Position numbers and translations under genes: made by a program. Below the pieces are notes generated by a model. It was not told the origin of the DNA, did not search any database, and worked only from the letters and a program-made list of their open reading frames with translations. Source: Amblyomma americanum (lineage: Eukaryota; Arthropoda; Arachnida; Ixodida; Ixodidae). From it: 64,000 nucleotides of DNA. Shown one piece after another: positions 60,801-64,000 of this stretch. The stretch is from NCBI RefSeq assembly GCF_052857255.1, contig NC_135507.1, positions 74,400,020 through 74,464,019 of the forward strand, given 5' to 3'. How positions within the stretch are numbered: position 1 is the first letter of the stretch; every line of letters starts with the position of its first letter.

Positions 60801-63739
60801 CCAAATTCTGTTCTCAGTGAAAATACTATGCATTAATCTTCGTTGCTGCGGTTAATATCTGCTTACCAGCAAAAGACACGTTTATTGCCGAGAAAATTCA
60901 ATTCATAAAAGGAACATTTTTTCCCACTACTTTATTCAAACTTGTGACATCAAGACCATGATCTCCGTTTGAAAGTGAATGGCCTTAGGGATCCGCTGCG
61001 CAGAAAATGTCTTGATATAACTGCAGTTTGCATGCAAAAGCAGCCGGTGGCGATGGTATGTATGCTTCATTTTAAGACGAAAGCCTTTCTTGCCTCATCA
61101 GTGTGCGCAACACTTGTCCGCAGGAAACGTGCACAAGAAGTGTCCGCTCCACCTGTCAATCAAATAAAATGAAATGAGGGTATTTTAGAAGGCATATGTT
61201 GTAACTTGAAGCTGGATATAGGTGTAGTATGTCGTAACTCGAAGTCGAAACTGATTGGAGAAGCGTGAGGTGATCGTGTTGAGCTAGAGAGCTCAACAGG
61301 ACGACACAAAGGCTTTTGCCTTGATGCACGTAAGGTGCCTTAAGTGCTCCCCTGAATTTTTTTTGTTCTTTTGTTGCTTACAGAGGCCTTGTTTTCAGTG
61401 AAAGTAGCCTCTATGTCATTAGAATGTGGTAATCTATTAACACACTTAAACTTTTACCTATCCTCACTGACACTTTGAGATTGACAAAAGGATGTGCTCC
61501 TGCCAAGTAGTACTATGGTAGATGCAAAGCTGCTCTTTCATTAAGCCTGCATCCTCATTTTTTGCGCAGTTTGATGACCGGATGTAACTGTGAGGCTCTT
61601 AGAAAGCATGCATCTGATGTTATGTCTTTTGTGCCTTTCTCCCTGTTCAGGATGAGGGCACTTTCCAAATGAAGCAGCCTGCACGGGACCTACTCAAGCG
61701 GCTGGGCAGCAAGAAGTCGCACGTAATCAGCTGGAGGGACATGTGGGCTATGGTCACGCAGAAAGGAGGTGTGTGCTTGTCTCACAACATTTATGTTGAC
61801 TTTTTAGTCGCACGAATATGGCACATTGTGAGCAGTCACAGTCACTTAGGGAAGTAACGATTGCTTAAACACACCCAAATTGCGCTGATCATAGTTGAAG
61901 AACAGAGCTGTGTTTTGTTGTGCACTGTGTAGTGCCTCAGCAATGCTCCGCAGTCCACACAGCACTTCAAGGGGTGTGCTTTTTTTTTAAAACTAGAGGC
62001 TTTAATTTCTTTCGTTTTTCATGTACAGACTTCCTGGAGAATATACGTGCTTGACGGCCTGTCACTTGCATACTGAAGGCGTGTACTGGACACTTCATCT
62101 ATTGTGGGCCATGAATGACATTATTATGCCTCATGGCACACTTCTCGAATAAAAAAAAATATGAATGACATTATGAGCATAATGTAACAAGGCTGTGGGG
62201 TCTATTCTCACAGTCACCGAAGTGCAATAGTGAAAGCGCTGTTAACTACAATGCACTTATAACAGCAAGGCAGTCTTTCTTGCAGTGTTTTCATTTGCTT
62301 TTTTTTTTAAGCTTGGCATTTACCTATTTTACAGTTGATTGCTTTGGCGCAAGCAAAATAAAACGGTTTAAGTCAATGCCATTTGCAAATCCTTAATGAT
62401 GGGCTTCTCAAGGCAATCTCAAGTAGCGTAGCGTGCAGTAATGATTTTGACATGTACTGTTGGATTGAAACCAGTCGTAACCACATAACCGTACTGACTT
62501 TATGCAATACCCACCCTCATTTGAAGCTTTCGTTAATAAACCATAGGTTCTCCTTTGCACAAGGAAAGCTGATAATAAGCCACTAGCAAATCATTGTTTA
62601 GTGTTAATTTTGACAGCAGAAAGTATGGCTGAGCTCTTTGCCATGCATTTTTCGTACTGCACTCAAGGTCTGATAAGGTCCTGTTAAGACTAGACTTACG
62701 TTTGCAAAGCGAATCTTGTTCATGGCACCCAGTAACATCAGACTGCTTGAAATATACTTGCAGGAAAAATGTATGGTGAGACATACAGCAAGAGCCCTGA
62801 ATTTAACAGCTGGGGTGCACCAGTCCTCCTGAAGGTGGAGGTTCCCCTCGTTCCTGTTGAAGGTGAGAATGCCCGAGCTCCACCGTTGTAAACATACGTT
62901 TAAACAAATGGCAGAGTGTGTGCATGTTTTTTCATTTGTATTTGATTCTGGTCCTCATGCAGGTTGCTAGGCGCTTGCACAAGGGGGTGCACATAATGCC
63001 ACCTCTGGTGGCCTAGTATCACATCTAGCCAGTGTGTTGCGCATGCATGAAACATTTGCCTGGTGCATTTCCAGTTATGTAACTGCATACACATAATCTT
63101 AAAATTGCACACAAAAAAAGAATGAAATGCATACAAAACGTGTGCAATTTGCAAATACTAGTCTTGCAAATACTGCCAGCTATTGCTCTACCAAAGCAAC
63201 ACTCTAATAGCATAGAAAAGAAAAAAAAAACTCTCAGTGTGTTTATGACTGTGTGATGCAAAATTCAGCCCTCTACAGTGGTGAATATAATATTGTTCAT
63301 TCATTACTTGTCTTCTTCTCTGGCAGATTACACGTGATGTCACTGTGTTTGGACTATTTTGTGTGGTGCATTAATACCATGGTGTGCTACAGTGACATCA
63401 TGTTTGACATCACTGTATGCTCGCCAACCAGCTCGGTGTGTTGCCATGAGGCATTGGAGTGATATCGAGCACTGTGCCACTGCATGGCGTCGTGTATGAC
63501 GTCAGTGCTGAACAAGCATGATGCGATATTACGCAGCCACCGACACAGAACCAGGAAACTTGGCGTTCACAGCTGTCATTGTAAAATTCTTCATTGCATG
63601 CACACTTGCAGACAGCGAGTGTGACTGGCCAGACAATGAGGAGAACCAGCGTCGGCGGGCATTCTGCAACCACATCGAGGGCTATGGCAGCGTGTGCAGT
63701 TGTGCTGATCCAGCGCCACTCACCTTCTCACCTGAGCCT
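43822..63739 (+). CDS. POMGNT1: POMGNT1 orthologue, 5' part (exons 1-7 of a split gene that runs off the right edge)
   Basis: Protein O-linked-mannose beta-1,2-N-acetylglucosaminyltransferase 1 adds GlcNAc in beta-1,2 linkage to O-mannose in the Golgi. Seven exons join in frame (junction phases 0,0,0,0,1,1, then 0 at the exit) and give about 288 residues. Order: short cytoplasmic tail ending in basic residues (about 1-43), hydrophobic anchor about 46-64, spacer, then the stem domain about 87-245 with blocks nearly identical to the vertebrate protein as I remember it ([45 protein letters not shown]). D174 and R202 align with human D179 and R207, which I recall as stem-domain sugar ligands. The human protein is about 660 residues, so the catalytic half is missing only because the window ends. 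The start at 43822 is the first in-frame ATG after the stop at 43666-43668. Identity is very secure; the exact start is less so. Confidence 0.95.
44177..44203 (+). repeat. 27-base C run in POMGNT1 intron 1
   Basis: Homopolymer tract shortly after the exon 1 donor. Confidence 0.97.
45817..45896 (+). repeat. (TAA)n microsatellite at a SINE tail
   Basis: About 26 units; the expanded tail of the SINE that follows. Confidence 0.97.
45897..46198 (-). mobile_element. Family B SINE, full length
   Basis: Minus-strand copy with head GAGCCACCGCGGCGGG at its right end. GAGGAAG at 45806-45812 and 46199-46205 is the probable target duplication, so the (TAA)n array lies inside the insertion. Confidence 0.92.
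46563..46675 (+). promoter_or_regulatory. CRE-like sites and a CCAAT box
   Basis: TGACGTCC at 46563, a perfect palindromic TGACGTCA at 46575-46582, TGACGTCG at 46652 and CCAATCA at 46671. The grouping suggests a promoter or enhancer inside POMGNT1 intron 1; no transcript start can be shown. Confidence 0.3.
47400..48300. other. CpG-rich block inside POMGNT1 intron 1
   Basis: High CpG with overlapping frames up to 185 codons on both strands and no recognisable domain. It could be an alternative promoter or first exon. Confidence 0.3.
48798..49301. repeat. Cluster of TCTATAGAC palindromes
   Basis: Exact TCTATAGAC at 48859, 49188 and 49293, with many one- or two-base variants between (GCTATAGAC, TCTGCAGAC, TCTGTAGAC, TCCATAGA). 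A SINE is inserted in the middle. Confidence 0.7.
48919..49184 (-). mobile_element. Family B SINE with internal deletion
   Basis: The tail passes from AAATGGCGCAG straight to GGAAGGGATAAAG, losing the TATCTGTCTC to CGCCGTAA segment. Duplication TTGTCTATA at 48910-48918 and 49185-49193. Confidence 0.9.
49804..50115 (+). mobile_element. Family B SINE, full length, left member of a tail-to-tail pair
   Basis: Complete from CCCCGCCGCGGTGGCTCAG to CCAATTATTATT; perfect 13 bp duplication AAAATCGGCTTTT (49791-49803 and 50116-50128). Confidence 0.94.
50125..50430 (-). mobile_element. Family B SINE, full length, right member of the pair
   Basis: Starts with the inverted tail (GGAAATGGGGCAGTATCTGT) only a few bases after the previous copy and ends in the head GAGCCACCGGCCGCGGCGGG, where a few extra bases interrupt the usual head. 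Confidence 0.93.
50533..50640 (-). mobile_element. Old, diverged SINE tail fragment
   Basis: GGAAAGGGTGCAGTAACTGT and CAGCCGCGCCATAAGGTGAC recall the B tail, but the rest is too worn to align with confidence. Confidence 0.4.
51417..52003 (+). mobile_element. Foldback element copy 4 (5' half), interrupted by a SINE
   Basis: Begins CAGGGTCTTTCACCTAAGAC, follows the common body, and ends after CATTTTGGCGCGATGGCC without a second arm, like copy 1. Confidence 0.8.
51692..51922 (-). mobile_element. Family A SINE inside foldback copy 4
   Basis: Tail GGTTTATGGTTTGTGGGGG and TTTAACGTCCCAAAGCGACT, central block, B box GGGATCGAGCC, head GAGCCACC. It interrupts the foldback body between AACAAATTTTGG and ATTTCGACGAG. 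Confidence 0.9.
53289..53600 (-). mobile_element. Family B SINE, full length
   Basis: Perfect 13 bp duplication AACGATGTGCTTG at 53276-53288 and 53601-53613; complete tail, central block and head (GAGCTACCGCGGCG). Confidence 0.94.
53979..54544 (-). mobile_element. Family A SINE split by a family B SINE
   Basis: The minus-strand A tail (GGTTTTATGGAGTTTAACGT) at 53979-54016 resumes at 54335 with CCCAAAGCGACTCAGGC and continues through the central block to the head at 54544. Confidence 0.9.
54017..54334 (+). mobile_element. Family B SINE nested in a family A SINE
   Basis: Complete plus-strand copy. TCCCAAA at 54010-54016 and 54335-54341 is the target duplication and restores the A sequence exactly when the insert is removed, proving the order of events. 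Confidence 0.93.
55724..55998 (-). mobile_element. Family B SINE with small deletions
   Basis: Tail starts in a T run and reads GGAAATGGCGCAGTATCTGT; the CGACCACC part of the central block is missing (GGAATAATTTTGGGGATC). Head complete. Confidence 0.9.
56345..56581. mobile_element. Mariner-type MITE with perfect inverted repeats
   Basis: 56341-56380 is the exact reverse complement of 56546-56585 (40 bp). Inside flanking TA dinucleotides the ends read CAGTACTCACGGATTG, matching Tc1/mariner habits (CAGT start, TA target). About 237 bp, no ORF. Confidence 0.8.
56905..57557. mobile_element. Foldback element copy 5, with a nested MITE
   Basis: 5' end truncated at TTTTTTCGGCATAGCATTG; the second arm ends TTTGGTGAAATGCCC. 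A separate inverted-repeat element sits at about 57053-57349 between the two arms. Confidence 0.7.
57053..57349. mobile_element. MITE nested in foldback copy 5
   Basis: A perfect 32 bp inverted repeat (57075-57106 and 57291-57322, containing TTTTGGGGCCCCACGCGGCC) extends imperfectly outward to CGAAAATGTCA / TGATATTTTCG and inward through CTAACCACGCG / CGTGGTTAG. Confidence 0.75.
58499..58702 (+). CDS. POMGNT1: POMGNT1 coding exon 2 (68 codons, membrane anchor and start of stem)
   Basis: The acceptor is ttatgcag/tac and the donor aca/gtaagt, both phase 0. It encodes the hydrophobic segment [20 protein letters not shown] followed by TSRKL, matching the anchor and the following DTRR-like motif of vertebrate POMGNT1, then a polar spacer, then the first strands of the stem domain ([19 protein letters not shown]). 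Confidence 0.95.
58727..58957 (-). mobile_element. Old family A-like SINE in POMGNT1 intron 2
   Basis: GGTATGGTATGTGGGGTTTA, then AGTGGAAGGCTCCGGATTAA and CTCACACAGCACATAGG follow the A/B central block on the minus strand with many changes; the head is nearly gone. Confidence 0.65.
59943..60008 (+). CDS. POMGNT1: POMGNT1 coding exon 3 (22 codons)
   Basis: A small exon with acceptor cttcag/atc and donor acg/gtaagt, phase 0 on both sides. It carries the conserved stem-domain block [13 protein letters not shown] after an acidic loop. Using the other possible donor base in exon 2 would put a stop here, so the phase is fixed by the sequence. Confidence 0.94.
60454..60567 (+). CDS. POMGNT1: POMGNT1 coding exon 4 (38 codons, stem domain)
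   Basis: Acceptor catttcag/ggg and donor aag/gtaagt, phase 0. It encodes the best conserved stretch of the stem domain, including [19 protein letters not shown] and GRVLIFTIK, nearly residue-for-residue like the vertebrate enzyme. Confidence 0.95.
61651..61768 (+). CDS. POMGNT1: POMGNT1 coding exon 5 (39 codons plus 1 base)
   Basis: Acceptor ctgttcag/gat; the donor at g/gtgtgt leaves phase 1, which joins exon 6 to make a glycine codon. It starts with the DEG motif (D174) and contains WRDMWAMV with R202; both residues match positions I recall as sugar-binding in the human stem domain. Reading on past the donor would give an unrelated tail and a stop at 61857. Confidence 0.94.
62764..62862 (+). 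CDS. POMGNT1: POMGNT1 coding exon 6 (33 codons, phase 1 to phase 1)
   Basis: Acceptor acttgcag/gaa and donor gaag/gtgaga. The exon encodes the end of the stem domain, with [20 protein letters not shown] matching the family's SKSP...SWG.PVLLK signature. It is short and easy to miss because both boundaries are phase 1. Confidence 0.94.
63612..63739 (+). CDS. POMGNT1: POMGNT1 coding exon 7 (42 codons, Cys-rich linker)
   Basis: Acceptor cttgcag/aca and donor cct/gtaagc, leaving in phase 0. It contains [16 protein letters not shown] and EGYGSVCSC followed by FSPEP, the conserved cysteine-containing linker between stem and catalytic domains. The next exon, expected to begin the GT13-like catalytic domain, lies beyond 64000. 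Confidence 0.94.
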
Positions 63740-64000
63740 GTAAGCACACCGACGATGGCATCTCACCGAATGTATAGAGGAGTTCATTGGGCCAATAGCT
63801 GGTGTGGGCAGGGCACTGTTGTATCAATTCTTGTTCTAGCCCTCTCTAATGCGTGTATGCCTATATAGAATGTGACATTGCTGAGGTCACGGAGGCATTT
63901 TCTGATGTGGTGAGGGAAGCCAGTCATGCCTGCTATCAGTGAAATTGGCATTTCTGGGAGTGGTTTTTATTTTTTTGAAAGTTAACAAAAGTTGCCATCT

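Larger units (their letters stand above)
58703..63611 (+). other. POMGNT1: POMGNT1 introns 2-6
   Basis: Introns run 58703-59942, 60009-60453, 60568-61650, 61769-62763 and 62863-63611. All have GT-AG ends. Apart from an old SINE in intron 2 they look AT-rich and largely unique, in contrast to intron 1. Confidence 0.85.

Noticed and set aside
61768..61857. POMGNT1 ending at the stop at 61857
   Set aside because: The reading past the donor is AT-rich and unlike the family, while exons 6 and 7 continue the conserved protein in the correct phase.

Overview
This window is nuclear DNA from an animal, almost certainly a hard tick (Ixodidae, probably a metastriate genus). Three things point there: GT-AG introns of 0.4 to 14.5 kb, almost no long open reading frames, and very many copies of tRNA-derived SINEs of the type described from ticks (Ruka-like). 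The genus is an inference. I see no prokaryotic operon, CRISPR array, rRNA gene or functional tRNA gene.

One protein-coding gene is clear. On the plus strand from 43822 to beyond the right edge lies the 5' part of the tick orthologue of POMGNT1 (protein O-linked-mannose beta-1,2-N-acetylglucosaminyltransferase 1), a Golgi type II membrane enzyme that extends O-mannose glycans such as those on dystroglycan. Seven coding exons join in frame with consensus splice sites: 43822-43956, 58499-58702, 59943-60008, 60454-60567, 61651-61768, 62764-62862 and 63612-63739. They encode about 288 residues: cytoplasmic tail, transmembrane anchor, the sugar-binding stem domain and the Cys-rich linker. The GT13-like catalytic domain should follow to the right. 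Exon 1 lies in a CpG-rich block. Intron 1 is 14.5 kb and packed with repeats; introns 2-6 are compact and much poorer in repeats.

The left 43 kb has no gene I can name with confidence. It is a mosaic of CpG-rich, pyrimidine-rich stretches (about 4.35-5.06, 20.2-21.1, 32.5-33.2, 37.0-37.9 and 39.4-39.9 kb, possibly promoters or 5' exons of unknown genes) and transposable elements. The only other convincing protein fragments are a short intronless ORF at 7178-7444 with a helix-turn-helix-like end, probably transposase-derived, and the C-terminal remnant of a non-LTR retrotransposon at 2022-2357.

The repeat landscape is the second main content. Two tRNA-headed SINE families share a head and central block but have different 3' tails: family A ends in a tail with a TTTGGGACGTTAAAC-like core, and family B ends in a tail with ATACTGCGCCATTTCC followed by (ATT)n. 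Many copies have 7-13 bp target-site duplications. A third tRNA-headed family (C) has two copies. Five copies of a foldback element whose terminal repeat reads CAGGGTGTTTCACCTAAGAC are all interrupted by other insertions. There are also a piggyBac-type MITE with TTAA ends, a mariner-type MITE with a perfect 40 bp inverted repeat, a TIR element in intron 1 carrying nested SINEs, several further palindromic families, and LINE 3' ends with simple-repeat tails. Two pairs of family B SINEs stand tail to tail and would fold into roughly 300 bp hairpins; one is inside POMGNT1 intron 1.

I did not find a new multi-gene biological system. The observations most worth checking are the tail-to-tail SINE pair in the transcribed intron, the layered nested insertions, the 27 bp perfect hairpin at a LINE 3' end, and a cluster of nuclear-receptor half sites at 17576-17714.
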